A DNA stretch of 20,227 nt from a virus. The notes beneath the pieces are model-generated. The model worked only from the letters and a program-made list of their open reading frames with translations, did not search any database and had not been told where the DNA came from. Position numbers and translations under genes: made by a program. This document shows positions 12,628 through 20,227 of this stretch, in pieces (position 1 is the stretch's first letter; each line of letters begins with the position of its first letter). The stretch spans positions 1 through 20,227 of IMG/VR virus record IMGVR_UViG_3300025009_000417. One strand, given 5' to 3'.

Positions 12628-13863
12628 ATGTTCAAAAGATTAAAAGCAATAGCCCCTTTCTTCTACTCACCGGAAGGAGCTAACGAATCGGGCAAAACCG
12701 ATGAAAAAATAATTGACGGCGCGGATAAAACCGAAACCGTTGAAACAGACGTTGAGACAATTGAATCTCACGATTCCGCAACAGACAAAAATACCGAGCC
12801 GGACCCGGAATCACTTGAAGGTATGGAGATTGAATTAGAAAAAGCGAAAAGCAAATTATTCGATCCGGGCAAAACCGGGGAGAACAAAACTGATGATAGC
12901 AGCAAAGAAAAGCCCGAAGCTTCGGGACAAGCGGGTAAAACCGAAAAGGACAATTTGGGTAAAGCTAAATTTGTCAAAGTTGATGACGAGTTTATCAACA
13001 AAGCTTCTGAAGAAGATAAAGAATTTTTGCAATCTATAAAGGGCGAGTCTTTAAGCGAAAAAGCAATTAAGATTCATGTAAATGCTCAAAAGTATATTAA
13101 ACAATTAAAAGAGGGAACGGCAACTCCCGAAACTCTTAAAGCGGCTTCAACACAAGTTAAGCCAATGTCGAATGATCAAATTACCGAAGCTAAAAACAAT
13201 ATGATTTACAATCAGATTGCAGCAAGGTTTTCTGATTTTCCAAAAGAAGGTTTAACCGATCCAGAAGCGCGTGACGATTACGAAAGAGTTTTGTTTAATG
13301 AATCGCCGAGCAAACACAGAGAATTTACTAAACTGTTTGAGGACAGCGCAACACGTGTCGACCAATGGGAAAAAGGCTATCGTGATTTATCTACAACTTG
13401 GGAAGATAGAGCTTCCGCGCAGATTACGGCGGGCGTTGATACTTTTACCGAGGAGTTGAAGAAACACGGACTTTCTCCAAAAGATTTGGGGATTGAGTTT
13501 ACTGATCAGTGGATTTTGCAAAACTTAATTTATAAGAATGATGGGAAGCCTGACGAAAACGTTGTGCGTTTTCAACACAATATCCCAATAGTTCTTCCAA
13601 ATGCAGTCGGCACAAAACTTATTCAAAACTTTCTTCCGCAAATTATTGAAGCAACAAAAACGCAAGCGCGGAAAGAAGCTCTTGAGGGGAAGGAAAAGCT
13701 GACTCCAAATCCAAGTATTAGTAATTCAAATCTTAGCGCGAAAGATAAAATCAGCAAAGATACTCTCCTTGTTGATGATAACAGTTCGCTTGCAGAAATA
13801 GAAGCTGCTATTGAACAAGAAAAAGTAAAATTATTCGGTCCGGACGGTAAAGAACTTAAATAA
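12628..13863 (+). CDS. Candidate head scaffolding protein
   Basis: The product has 411 residues. After a short hydrophobic start (MFKRLKAIAPFFYSPEG), residues about 17-120 are very rich in Glu, Asp, Lys and Thr and look disordered. A helical, charged middle (DEFINKASEEDKEFLQSIKG) and a Lys/Glu-rich C-terminal helix (AEIEAAIEQEKVKLFGPDGK) follow. A position directly before the major capsid gene, high charge and low complexity are typical of scaffolding proteins, which guide procapsid assembly and then leave. No protease motif is seen. The assignment rests on composition and context. The last helix, with its basic residues, could be the coat-binding end. Confidence 0.65.
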   Translation: MFKRLKAIAPFFYSPEGANESGKTDEKIIDGADKTETVETDVETIESHDSATDKNTEPDPESLEGMEIELEKAKSKLFDPGKTGENKTDDSSKEKPEASGQAGKTEKDNLGKAKFVKVDDEFINKASEEDKEFLQSIKGESLSEKAIKIHVNAQKYIKQLKEGTATPETLKAASTQVKPMSNDQITEAKNNMIYNQIAARFSDFPKEGLTDPEARDDYERVLFNESPSKHREFTKLFEDSATRVDQWEKGYRDLSTTWEDRASAQITAGVDTFTEELKKHGLSPKDLGIEFTDQWILQNLIYKNDGKPDENVVRFQHNIPIVLPNAVGTKLIQNFLPQIIEATKTQARKEALEGKEKLTPNPSISNSNLSAKDKISKDTLLVDDNSSLAEIEAAIEQEKVKLFGPDGKELK

Positions 13864-13872
13864 AATATTCTT

Positions 13873-13877
13873 AGGAG
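13873..13877 (+). promoter_or_regulatory. Ribosome-binding site that decides the capsid start
   Basis: AGGAG lies 11 bases before ATG 13889. The next in-frame ATG, at 13982, has no Shine-Dalgarno-like sequence upstream. This supports the signal-peptide-bearing start for the capsid gene. Confidence 0.65.
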
Positions 13878-13888
13878 ATCGAATAAAA

Positions 13889-15358
13889 ATGAAGAACGTA
13901 AATAAATCACTATTGTTTGAACTGCTTACAATTGTGTTCGCTTGCTTCGCAATTTATTTTGTGAGTGACGCGTTTGCACAAATGACTGTTGGATCCGGGG
14001 GGATTCTAATAGCTACTGTTGTAGGCGGTCTTTACACACCCGACATGGTTCATTACAGAAAGTTAATATCTAAAAAAGTTAATAAAGAAATTTGGTATAA
14101 GGGGAAAATGTCCAAACTTCTTTCTGTTATTGATTATGACAAATTTGAAAAAACGGGCAGATATGCAGCCTTAAAAGATTCTCCAATGCCTAACGGCGGA
14201 ATTATCAATTTGATACGCGATTTCAAATCTAAGAAAGGCGTTGAAATGGATATTCCAATGATTAGACCTTTGACCGGACACGGTAAAATTGGTTCGGCAA
14301 GATTGAAAGGAACTGGCGAAGCAAGAAAAATTTTCAATCAAAAGGTTGCAATTAATTTAAGACGCCACGCTGTCACTATCCAAGATAATGACATGTCTGT
14401 ACAAAGCATTTTGGAAGATACTGAGCTTGCAACGATGTTGTTTGAAGATGGCGCGAACGATTTAAAAGATTGGTTCAGCCGTTTAATGCCTTTTGAATAT
14501 ATGTTCGGTTTGTTTAACGGTTATTCAGAAAACATTTACGATTCTGTAAATGGTTTGGGTACAAATTACGCAAGAAAATCACACCCGAACTTTTATGTAC
14601 AGGGATCAGGTTTGGTTGCGACACCAGCGACAATGTCAACACCTTACACTTTTAACGCTGCTTATGAAACACAGTGTAAAACTGCTCTTGCGACATTAGC
14701 AGCAGAAACTTCCACGACAAAGTTCAAATATCAATCATTGCGTAACATGAAATATTTGGCTGTTCAGAAAAAAATTGCTCATGTTCTTTTCAACGGAATG
14801 GAAGTTCATTTTGTTTTCATAACAGAATCCCAAGCATGGCAGTTAAAGTCTGATCCTGAATGGATTAGTTTGTGGAAAGATGCAGCTGCCCGCGCGAAAG
14901 ATAACCCGGCAATTAGCGGAATAATCGAAGGGTACATTGTTGATGGTTTGTACATCTGCGTTGACCCAACGATTCCTTCAGCTTATATAGACGGCGATGC
15001 TCAGTTTGTTGCCGCAGTTTCAACAACCGGCGCGACAACAGGCGTACAATACGGCGGAGTTGACAGCGATAACGTGCCGAGTTATATGGAAGATCCAAGA
15101 GACACCGGCCCAAGAAAACCGGCTATTCTTTTGGGTAAAGGCGCGATCCATGTTGGTGAAGGACGTGGTTTTGTTAAAACTGAAGAAGTTGACGATCACG
15201 ATCAATGGATTGAACACGGCGGAAAAATGATTTACGGCGTCGCTAGAGCCGATATTATTGACGCTGATAACTATTTGGGTAACGGTGCCGGATTATTCTA
15301 CGCTAACCAAAGTTCGTTATTGTACTGGACATATTCACCGGATTCAATAACAGTATAA
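13889..15358 (+). CDS. Major capsid protein, N4-gp56/DUF4043 type, with a signal-peptide-like N-terminus
   Basis: The product has 489 residues. From about residue 50 it matches the pattern of N4-gp56-family capsid proteins: HYRKLISKKVNKEIWYKGKM, FKSKKGVEMDIPMIRPLTG, GSARLKGTGEARKI, then NLRRHAVTIQDNDMSVQS and a DWFSRLMPFEYM segment. It forms the icosahedral shell of the head. The first 31 residues are unusual: NKSLLFELLTIVFACFAIYF then VSDAFAQ, with basic residues, a hydrophobic core and an AFA-Q cleavage-like site. An in-frame ATG at 13982 would give a leaderless protein but lacks a ribosome-binding site. The gene follows the scaffold candidate by 25 bases. The C-terminal part is glycine-rich and carries HVGEGRGFVKTEEVDDHDQW. 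Confidence 0.85.
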   Translation: MKNVNKSLLFELLTIVFACFAIYFVSDAFAQMTVGSGGILIATVVGGLYTPDMVHYRKLISKKVNKEIWYKGKMSKLLSVIDYDKFEKTGRYAALKDSPMPNGGIINLIRDFKSKKGVEMDIPMIRPLTGHGKIGSARLKGTGEARKIFNQKVAINLRRHAVTIQDNDMSVQSILEDTELATMLFEDGANDLKDWFSRLMPFEYMFGLFNGYSENIYDSVNGLGTNYARKSHPNFYVQGSGLVATPATMSTPYTFNAAYETQCKTALATLAAETSTTKFKYQSLRNMKYLAVQKKIAHVLFNGMEVHFVFITESQAWQLKSDPEWISLWKDAAARAKDNPAISGIIEGYIVDGLYICVDPTIPSAYIDGDAQFVAAVSTTGATTGVQYGGVDSDNVPSYMEDPRDTGPRKPAILLGKGAIHVGEGRGFVKTEEVDDHDQWIEHGGKMIYGVARADIIDADNYLGNGAGLFYANQSSLLYWTYSPDSITV

Positions 15359-15379
15359 TTCTGTAAAATAAAATTCAAT

Positions 15380-15405
15380 GGGGGAGTTTGAAACAAAACT
15401 CCCTC
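15380..15405 (+). terminator. Hairpin after the capsid gene (partial terminator or mRNA-stabilising)
   Basis: GGGAGTTT (15382-15389) and AAACTCCC (15396-15403) form an 8-bp stem with a 6-base loop, extendable by a G-U and a G-C pair. No T-tract follows, so it is more likely a leaky attenuator or an mRNA 3'-end stabiliser that raises capsid expression relative to downstream genes. Confidence 0.6.
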
Positions 15406-15440
15406 GCTTATAAAGATTACAAAGTTTAATTAAATAATGT

Positions 15441-15445
15441 AGGAG
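15441..15445 (+). promoter_or_regulatory. Ribosome-binding site for a TTG start
   Basis: AGGAG lies 8 bases before TTG 15454. No in-frame ATG occurs until the 19th codon, so the TTG is the supported start. Confidence 0.65.
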
Positions 15446-15453
15446 ATAACAAA

Positions 15454-15750
15454 TTGAGCGCAGGAAAAAAGTATAATTGTTCGGTGCCGGTGCAAGGAAG
15501 ATCGTTTATGGACGAATACGATTTAACAGCCGCCGCCGCAGCCGCCCTTGAAAACGTTATGATTATCCCCGGAGCAAACGGGGCTGATGATAAAGTCTTG
15601 GGGTGGTATAATGGGAGTGCTGGTATTACAGAATCACTCTATGCAAATCTTCCAAAAGGTTCTGTCCTTTTTGATATACAGACAACAAACATCAAAATCA
15701 AAACGGGTGCAAGAGGTACTGACAGTTGGGAAGATGCCGCAGTTTCATAA
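15454..15750 (+). CDS. Small capsid-associated candidate (head decoration or minor head protein)
   Basis: From TTG 15454 the product has 98 residues. It is compact, with an alanine-rich helix (DLTAAAAAALENVMIIPGAN) followed by beta-prone stretches (ADDKVLGWYNGSAGITESLY and VLFDIQTTNIKIKTGARGTD). It lies directly after the capsid gene, behind the hairpin, with its own strong AGGAG. Small proteins in this position often decorate the head, but no family signature is seen, so this is inference from place and size. Confidence 0.6.
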   Translation: MSAGKKYNCSVPVQGRSFMDEYDLTAAAAAALENVMIIPGANGADDKVLGWYNGSAGITESLYANLPKGSVLFDIQTTNIKIKTGARGTDSWEDAAVS

Positions 15751-15774
15751 TAGTTCCATAATTATTTTTCACAT

Positions 15775-15804
15775 GGGCGGAATTAAAACCTCCGTCCTAA
15801 TTTT
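15775..15804 (+). terminator. Weak terminator-like hairpin
   Basis: GGGCGGA (15775-15781) can pair with TCCGTCC (15791-15797), including one G-U pair, around a 9-base loop, and is followed by TAATTTT. It separates the small head gene from the next gene. The stem is short and the T-tract is interrupted, so termination is likely partial. Confidence 0.45.
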
Positions 15805-15814
15805 AACAACAAAC

Positions 15815-15828
15815 CAAAGGATAAAACC
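15815..15828 (+). promoter_or_regulatory. Duplicated ribosome-binding leader, copy 2
   Basis: CAAAGGATAAAACC is identical to 12613-12626 and ends two bases before ATG 15831. Confidence 0.5.
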
Positions 15829-15830
15829 TC

Positions 15831-16250
15831 ATGAAACTTGTAAAACTTATAAAAGTTAACCCGAACAAGACCGAAGAAGAGATTGAAGTTAATCCGAAAC
15901 ATGTTGCGGACTTGCTTGAATTCAAACCGGTTTCGGGTATGACTTATAGACTCCCGGAAGGTGTGAATCTGGAAGATTATTTGAATGAAGTACAGGCGGG
16001 GAACGTAACCGGCGGGAATGGTATTCCAGTTAATGATCTGATAAAAAAATCTTTGTTTTTGGATAAGAATGAAGATGGAACTTTTAAAATGCCGGATGAA
16101 ATATTTGCCGGGCATTATCTTGAAATGACGGGAAAGAAACCACATCACAGCGCGAAGAGAGAAAATCTTGTTGCTCAGTTGGTTGACGCTGAATTAGTTG
16201 TCGATGATTCAAAAAACGAAGATGATGAAACTGAAGAAATAGAGGAATAA
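15831..16250 (+). CDS. Unknown late protein with acidic C-terminus
   Basis: The product has 139 residues. The N-terminal part is beta-prone (MKLVKLIKVNPNKTEEEIEV). A middle with LPEGVNLEDYLNEVQAGNVT follows, then a helix-type segment GKKPHHSAKRENLVAQLVDA, and the tail is almost entirely Asp and Glu. An acidic tail of this kind can shield a basic surface or act in assembly. The gene lies between the small head protein and the adaptor, in the region where head-completion genes sit. No family is recognised. Confidence 0.6.
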   Translation: MKLVKLIKVNPNKTEEEIEVNPKHVADLLEFKPVSGMTYRLPEGVNLEDYLNEVQAGNVTGGNGIPVNDLIKKSLFLDKNEDGTFKMPDEIFAGHYLEMTGKKPHHSAKRENLVAQLVDAELVVDDSKNEDDETEEIEE

Positions 16251-16256
16251 TAAACT

Positions 16257-16919
16257 TTGAGCCGTACATCAAACATATACAGCCGGGTAGTCCGCAATGT
16301 TCGAAAATATATTCCGGATTATACCGGCGCAAACAAGCTTGAGATTTATGAAGCGATGCAGAAAGCACAAAATGAAGTGATTGCTCTTTGCGGACTTGAA
16401 CGCGAAATAACTCTCACAATGGTTTTAAACCAAGCTGATTATTCTCTTGTAAAAAGCAGTAAAAAAATAATCGGGGTTATATCTGAAATGATATTGCCTA
16501 CAACCTGGGAAGCTTCACGGGACACAGACCACGGTGAACCGTTATCCGGGCAAGGGCTAACATTTATTCCAAATAAAAAATGGGGTGAATTGTTGGCTGC
16601 AAACGTTTCGGCGAGTAACCCGATTTATTATACAATCTTCGGCAATGAATTAAAACTTAACCCGGCTCCTTCAACTGCAGGAGAAGAAATTATTCTTTGG
16701 TGTACGCTTACCGGAAGTGATACCGAAATTGCGGCTGCTGTTGACCCGGAGATAGAGGATATGTTTGATTCCGCTATTGAGTACGGCGCAAGTAATGAGC
16801 TTGTTGACCACTTAACAGACAAATATGAAGTTTTGTTTAAACAAGAGATTCAAAACAAGGGTTACATTCCACACTTAAAACAAAACCGGGATAAGGTTGA
16901 TCCGGTGGGAGATTGGTAA
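16257..16919 (+). CDS. Head-tail adaptor-like protein
   Basis: The product has 220 residues from TTG 16257, with AGAGG at 16241-16245. An N-terminal helical segment (KLEIYEAMQKAQNEVIALCG) is followed by a beta part with YSLVKSSKKIIGVISEMILP, then SNPIYYTIFGNELKLNPAPS and EEIILWCTLTGSD, and a C-terminal helix (MFDSAIEYGASNELVDHLTD). This layout of helical start, 'P.YY.i.GN.L.l.PaP' strand and terminal helices is what I recall for phage adaptor proteins that bind under the portal ring. The position after the capsid genes agrees. Exact family membership would need a profile search. Confidence 0.65.
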   Translation: MSRTSNIYSRVVRNVRKYIPDYTGANKLEIYEAMQKAQNEVIALCGLEREITLTMVLNQADYSLVKSSKKIIGVISEMILPTTWEASRDTDHGEPLSGQGLTFIPNKKWGELLAANVSASNPIYYTIFGNELKLNPAPSTAGEEIILWCTLTGSDTEIAAAVDPEIEDMFDSAIEYGASNELVDHLTDKYEVLFKQEIQNKGYIPHLKQNRDKVDPVGDW

Positions 16920-17167
16920 TGAAAAAAGTTTTAGAAAGTGAAGTCGAAAAAATTATTGATACTTCTCTTATTCAATTCCAAACGATGGGATTAAAAACAA
17001 CCGTTGTAACTTTAACGCTTCCAAATGGATTTGAAATCACCGAATCCGCCGCTTGCGTTAACCCGACTGATTATGATGTTCAAATTGGAAAAGAAATTTG
17101 TTTACGCAGGATAAAAGATAAAATTTGGGAATTGGAAGGTTATCGTAACCATTCTGAAAAGGAATAA
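16919..17167 (+). CDS. Phage Gp49/66-family protein
   Basis: The product has 82 residues. TTVVTLTLPNGFEITESAAC (27-46) and PTDYDVQIGKEICLRRIKDK followed by IWELEGYRNH match the layout of the N4 Gp49/Sf6 gene 66 family: a conserved LPNGFE, an acidic-aromatic 'Y/FD..IG' segment and a C-terminal WxLEGY (70-75). The molecular function of that family is not established. The start is the ATG at 16919, which overlaps the adaptor stop codon (TAATG). A TTG two codons earlier is in frame but less likely. It sits inside the head-tail junction cluster. Family members are found in several unrelated phages. Confidence 0.85.
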   Translation: MKKVLESEVEKIIDTSLIQFQTMGLKTTVVTLTLPNGFEITESAACVNPTDYDVQIGKEICLRRIKDKIWELEGYRNHSEKE

Positions 17168-17173
17168 TTAAAA

Positions 17174-17806
17174 ATGCCAACGCCGAAATTTGACAGAATA
17201 GCAAAAGAATTTATGAGCCGGATCGGGGATAATTTTGAGACGGAATTTATTATCGGCGCGGCAATGCCGGAAGGAGAGATATTATCGGCTGCGGATATTT
17301 CGGCTTATGTGAATAAGGCTTTGTTTATTCTTTTCAATTCCGAATGGGATAGGGTTGAAGGGGACAAACAAAGGTTTATAAACATCTTCCCGGAATTAGT
17401 TTTTCCTACACCTTCGGCAGTAAATTTAACAAGCGGGATTTATACAATAGCCGCAAACTATCTAGATTTTTTTGTTATTGTAAACGGTTTAACCGCCACA
17501 AACAAATTTATAAAAGTTTGGACTCCCGACAAATACGCTATGGTGAAGGGAAGTGTTTTTGATGAGTTGGTCCCAACGGCTGATGAACCTGTAGTTATAC
17601 AAATTAATGAGAACAAATTAAATTTTTTCCCTACTACTTTAACAACGGCAACTTTGGTTTATATAAAACAACCTTTGAATCCTACTGATGGGAGTTTCTT
17701 AACACAAAACGGCACTTATGACAGTCCGTTTAATATTCAATGGAATTCAAAAATCGCTGAAATAGCTGAAAAGCTTTATAAGACTGATAGACAAATGGAG
17801 CAATAG
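17174..17806 (+). CDS. Probable head-tail junction or tail protein, unknown family
   Basis: The product has 210 residues. A helical N-terminal part with ILSAADISAYVNKALFILFN leads into strands (NLTSGIYTIAANYLDFFVIV), a WTPDKYAMVKGS segment, and KLNFFPTTLTTATLVYIKQP, ending in helix (SKIAEIAEKLYKTDRQMEQ). The order of helices, strands and a final helix is like that of the adaptor at 16257-16919 and of the next gene, although residues are not obviously shared. It may be a second connector component. It starts seven bases after the Gp49/66 gene, whose tail carries AAGGA. Confidence 0.55.
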   Translation: MPTPKFDRIAKEFMSRIGDNFETEFIIGAAMPEGEILSAADISAYVNKALFILFNSEWDRVEGDKQRFINIFPELVFPTPSAVNLTSGIYTIAANYLDFFVIVNGLTATNKFIKVWTPDKYAMVKGSVFDELVPTADEPVVIQINENKLNFFPTTLTTATLVYIKQPLNPTDGSFLTQNGTYDSPFNIQWNSKIAEIAEKLYKTDRQMEQ

Positions 17807-17812
17807 AAATAA

Positions 17813-18694
17813 ATGGCACTTTCAAAAATTTATACGCTGAAAAAAGTAAGAAGTATTTTGCAGAGATGGCTTAACGAATTGGATAAATCGAAACTTGATC
17901 CGACTATGGTTGACGATTTAATAAATCTTGCTACTATTGACACAGCCGAAATATTAAACGGCGCGAAGATTCCGGATTACGGCAAAACGGCAAATCTTTC
18001 AGACGCGGCTTCTTCACTTTCTACATCAATTGTAACAGGCGCTACTTATACAAACAGTACGCGCAAAGTTACGAAAACAACGCACGGTTTTACCTCAGCG
18101 AGTATTGGAAGAAGAATTGCCGCTTGGGTTTCAACTACCCGAATTGTTGTTGCTGAAATTGAATCAATTGTTGATGTAGATAATTTTATAACAACAAAAG
18201 CTCTTGGTGATGATGCTGCGGGGACTCTTAACTATGCCGTATTTTCTGCGCATTCCGGGCTTAATTTGGATTTATCAAGTCTCAAAATGGATAAGATAGA
18301 AAAACTTGTTGATTCTATAAATGGCGAAGTTCTGTTAACACCATCAAAACACTTTGATAATTTGGACGGATTTGATGAGAAACAAAGCAACATATTCTAT
18401 TATCAGCATGGCGAAACAATATTTTTATATCAGGGAACTTCTGTTGCTTCAATAGGAACGCTTACGCTTCATTATTATGGCTATCCCGCGTTACCGGCGA
18501 GCGAAACAGATTATTTGGATATTAGAGACAAATATATTCCTTTGGTGATCGCAAAGGCGAAAAATTATTTATACGAGCATTTAGAAATGTCTGTGCCAAA
18601 AGAATTGTTATCGCAAATAGATCAAAAGACAGCTTCGATAAGAGGCTCCAATTTAGAGGAAAAGAAAGCAATTAAACAGGGTACTCATAACTAA
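17813..18694 (+). CDS. Probable tail or connector protein, unknown family
   Basis: The product has 293 residues. The N-terminal helix region (KVRSILQRWLNELDKSKLDP, then VDDLINLATIDTAEILNG) is followed by a Thr/Ser-rich beta region (TNSTRKVTKTTHGFTSASIG) that looks like an inserted beta domain. A connector-like end comes next: IFYYQHGETIFLYQGTS, then LTLHYYGYPALPASETDYLD and IPLVIAKAKNYLYEHLE. The last part resembles adaptor proteins ('Y.g..i.ly.p....tl.l.YYgyP'). It stops in TAATG, overlapping the start of the next gene. Inference: a head-tail junction or tail-tube component. Confidence 0.55.
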   Translation: MALSKIYTLKKVRSILQRWLNELDKSKLDPTMVDDLINLATIDTAEILNGAKIPDYGKTANLSDAASSLSTSIVTGATYTNSTRKVTKTTHGFTSASIGRRIAAWVSTTRIVVAEIESIVDVDNFITTKALGDDAAGTLNYAVFSAHSGLNLDLSSLKMDKIEKLVDSINGEVLLTPSKHFDNLDGFDEKQSNIFYYQHGETIFLYQGTSVASIGTLTLHYYGYPALPASETDYLDIRDKYIPLVIAKAKNYLYEHLEMSVPKELLSQIDQKTASIRGSNLEEKKAIKQGTHN

Positions 18695-20227
18695 TGCGAA
18701 AATACCCGGTAGAAATATCAAATTTTAAGGGGATGCAGACTGGAATTGCTGACCCGGATATTAACGCGATGGATTATCTTCAGAATGTTGATACGTTTGA
18801 GGAGCCCGGAATTATTACGCTTCGTCCGCCGTATGAATTAAAATACGCGGCGCCTACTTTACCAACAAATTTTGAGTTGATGGGTTATTTAGGCTTTGCT
18901 CATTTTAATGATAAGCAAGCTGTTCTAACCGGGCAAGAAGTAACTTTGGCAGTTTGCGCAGGCGCGTTGACGGCGATTGATAACGGCGGGAGTCCGATTG
19001 TTTCCAATGAGTTGGAAATTTTACTTTATTACATAAGACCGTACTGGAATCCAACTACTCAAAAATGGGTTGATGAATGGCAGTGGCTGAATGATATTAT
19101 TATCACAAAAGTAACTGTCGCGAGTGACGCTACTTATTCGAGTATGTTTAAAGTTTACGGGGGAAGTTCTCACGGTTTGGGGGATGATTCTGTTGATAAA
19201 TGGACTTGCATAAATTTAACGCAGAATATTATTTCTCAAGTAATTACTTCAAAGGCTGATTCAGCGAATACAAGAATTAATCATACTCTTTATAGTTCTT
19301 CGTTTGTTGTTGATGATGTTATAATTTTTATGAAGAATTACATTCCGCTTACAGAACTTCAGGGAAGTTTCAATACGACTGATAAAGAAATTAATTTTCA
19401 TAATATTCTGCATGATTTGAGAATAGGCTTTGGCGGTTACGAAAACCGTTTGGGTTTAGGAATTGGTTATAGAAAGAAATTTTTCAAGTGCAAAGAATTT
19501 GATTTTACAAACGTTCATTCTGATTTAACAGAAACAGCTTTAGAGAACTTTGCAACTATTGACGATGTAATTTTAAACCCATATTCATTTATACCACAAA
19601 ACGCTTACGGGCTTGATCTTGTTGCTGTTGCCGGGACTTTGGTTGCGGGGACTAAGTATTTCCGTTTAACCGGGAAACTTGATGGATATGTTGACTGCCT
19701 ACTTTATGAAGGAAGTTTGGAGGTTGACGGTACAAAAAATATTGAGATTTACCCTTATATAAAATTAGGGGCGCACAATAAAAGGATTACACATTTTTCT
19801 GTTTATTACGCTGAAGATGAAAATAGTAATTATTATAAAATAAAAGATTATGTATTAACTGCCGACACAATAACAAAAAGCGAATGGAAAGTAACTGAGA
19901 ACGGATTTTTATATTTAGATGGTGTTGTCCCAGAATTACATAGTGAAAGTAATGCAGTTAGTATTAATGCTGATATAAATTCTGTAGGAAGCTGGAAAAG
20001 ATATAGCAGTTTGGGGCAATCATTCGCTGAGTTTGCGACAACATTATCAATAAATACAGGGTCAGGTGCCCCTTCTACCTATTATTTTAATATTTCATCA
20101 ACTTTAGGATGGAGTTACTCAGTTGATGTAAGGACAGGATATGAGTTTCCAGTTTCAGGGCTGAAAAAAAATACAAAATATAAATTAACTGTTTATTTGA
20201 AAACAACGAAAAGCGGCGGCAGTACGG
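18694..20227 (+). CDS. Large tail stabilisation/tail-needle-region-like protein, 3' partial
   Basis: The frame opened by ATG 18694 (overlapping the previous stop as TAATG) stays open for 511 codons to the window edge. The N-terminal part reads MRKYPVEISNFKGMQTGIAD, then YLQNVDTFEEPGIITLRPPY. An early 'F.G....d....l.NVd.....G....RP.Y' stretch is typical of phage tail and stabilisation proteins with repeated beta blades, such as those comparable to P22 gp10. The last visible 40 residues (EFPVSGLKKNTKYKLTVYLK) resemble a carbohydrate-binding or fibronectin-like beta sandwich, which could mean a receptor- or host-surface-binding end. The C-terminus is not in the window, so size and class remain open. 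Confidence 0.7.
   Translation, partial: MRKYPVEISNFKGMQTGIADPDINAMDYLQNVDTFEEPGIITLRPPYELKYAAPTLPTNFELMGYLGFAHFNDKQAVLTGQEVTLAVCAGALTAIDNGGSPIVSNELEILLYYIRPYWNPTTQKWVDEWQWLNDIIITKVTVASDATYSSMFKVYGGSSHGLGDDSVDKWTCINLTQNIISQVITSKADSANTRINHTLYSSSFVVDDVIIFMKNYIPLTELQGSFNTTDKEINFHNILHDLRIGFGGYENRLGLGIGYRKKFFKCKEFDFTNVHSDLTETALENFATIDDVILNPYSFIPQNAYGLDLVAVAGTLVAGTKYFRLTGKLDGYVDCLLYEGSLEVDGTKNIEIYPYIKLGAHNKRITHFSVYYAEDENSNYYKIKDYVLTADTITKSEWKVTENGFLYLDGVVPELHSESNAVSINADINSVGSWKRYSSLGQSFAEFATTLSINTGSGAPSTYYFNISSTLGWSYSVDVRTGYEFPVSGLKKNTKYKLTVYLKTTKSGGST

Noticed and set aside
15587-15859. Plus-strand 90-codon frame
   Set aside because: It overlaps the small head gene in another frame, the hairpin and the next gene's start. 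Its translation lacks protein-like composition.

Overview
The window is part of a low-GC tailed-phage or prophage genome. The evidence is a recognisable large terminase, a P22-type portal, an N4-gp56/DUF4043-type major capsid protein, a phage Gp49/66-family protein, a RusA resolvase and a replication initiator of the phage winged-helix type. The order portal, scaffold candidate, capsid, adaptor and stabilisation-like protein points to a short-tailed (podovirus-like) virion. The host cannot be fixed from the sequence. Coding is rich in Lys, Asn and Ile. Clear Shine-Dalgarno sites (AGGAG, GGAGG) and two TTGACA promoters argue against a Bacteroides-type host. A relative of Ignavibacteriota/Chlorobi or another AT-rich bacterium is only a guess. 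No integrase, lysis gene, tRNA, CRISPR array or insertion sequence is visible.

Positions 1-1809, plus strand: the end of an unrecognised gene, a GC-rich stretch of three tandem hairpins, a truncated HNH-type protein, and three small early-type phage proteins. One of these ends in a possible sliding-clamp-binding tail.

Positions 1810-4260: an accessory block of three separately spaced plus-strand genes. They are a PP-loop 'PAPS reductase-like' ATPase, a short cytosine-methylase-like protein, and a zinc-finger/MazG-like fusion. Copies of a dispersed repeat (TAACGGGGTTGCxxATAAGC) lie before, between and after them. The layout is cassette-like, and the repeats resemble half of an integron attC site, although no complete attC can be seen.

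Positions 4261-5618: a self-contained minus-strand operon of two unknown proteins and a small XRE regulator. It has its own TTGACA/TATATT promoter, a palindrome inside that promoter, and a strong intrinsic terminator.

Positions 5653-7654: replication and recombination genes, including RusA, a winged-helix replication initiator with iteron-like repeats inside its linker, and two small unknown proteins.

Positions 7671-20227: the late structural operon, apparently read from a TTGACA-17 bp-TATGGT promoter. It carries a small-terminase candidate, TerL, portal, a secreted protein, a scaffold candidate, the major capsid protein, small proteins, adaptor, Gp49/66 protein, two probable tail-junction proteins and a large tail protein cut by the window edge. 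Two products here, including the capsid protein itself, begin with signal-peptide-like sequences, which is unexpected. No stretch longer than 300 bases lacks a gene.
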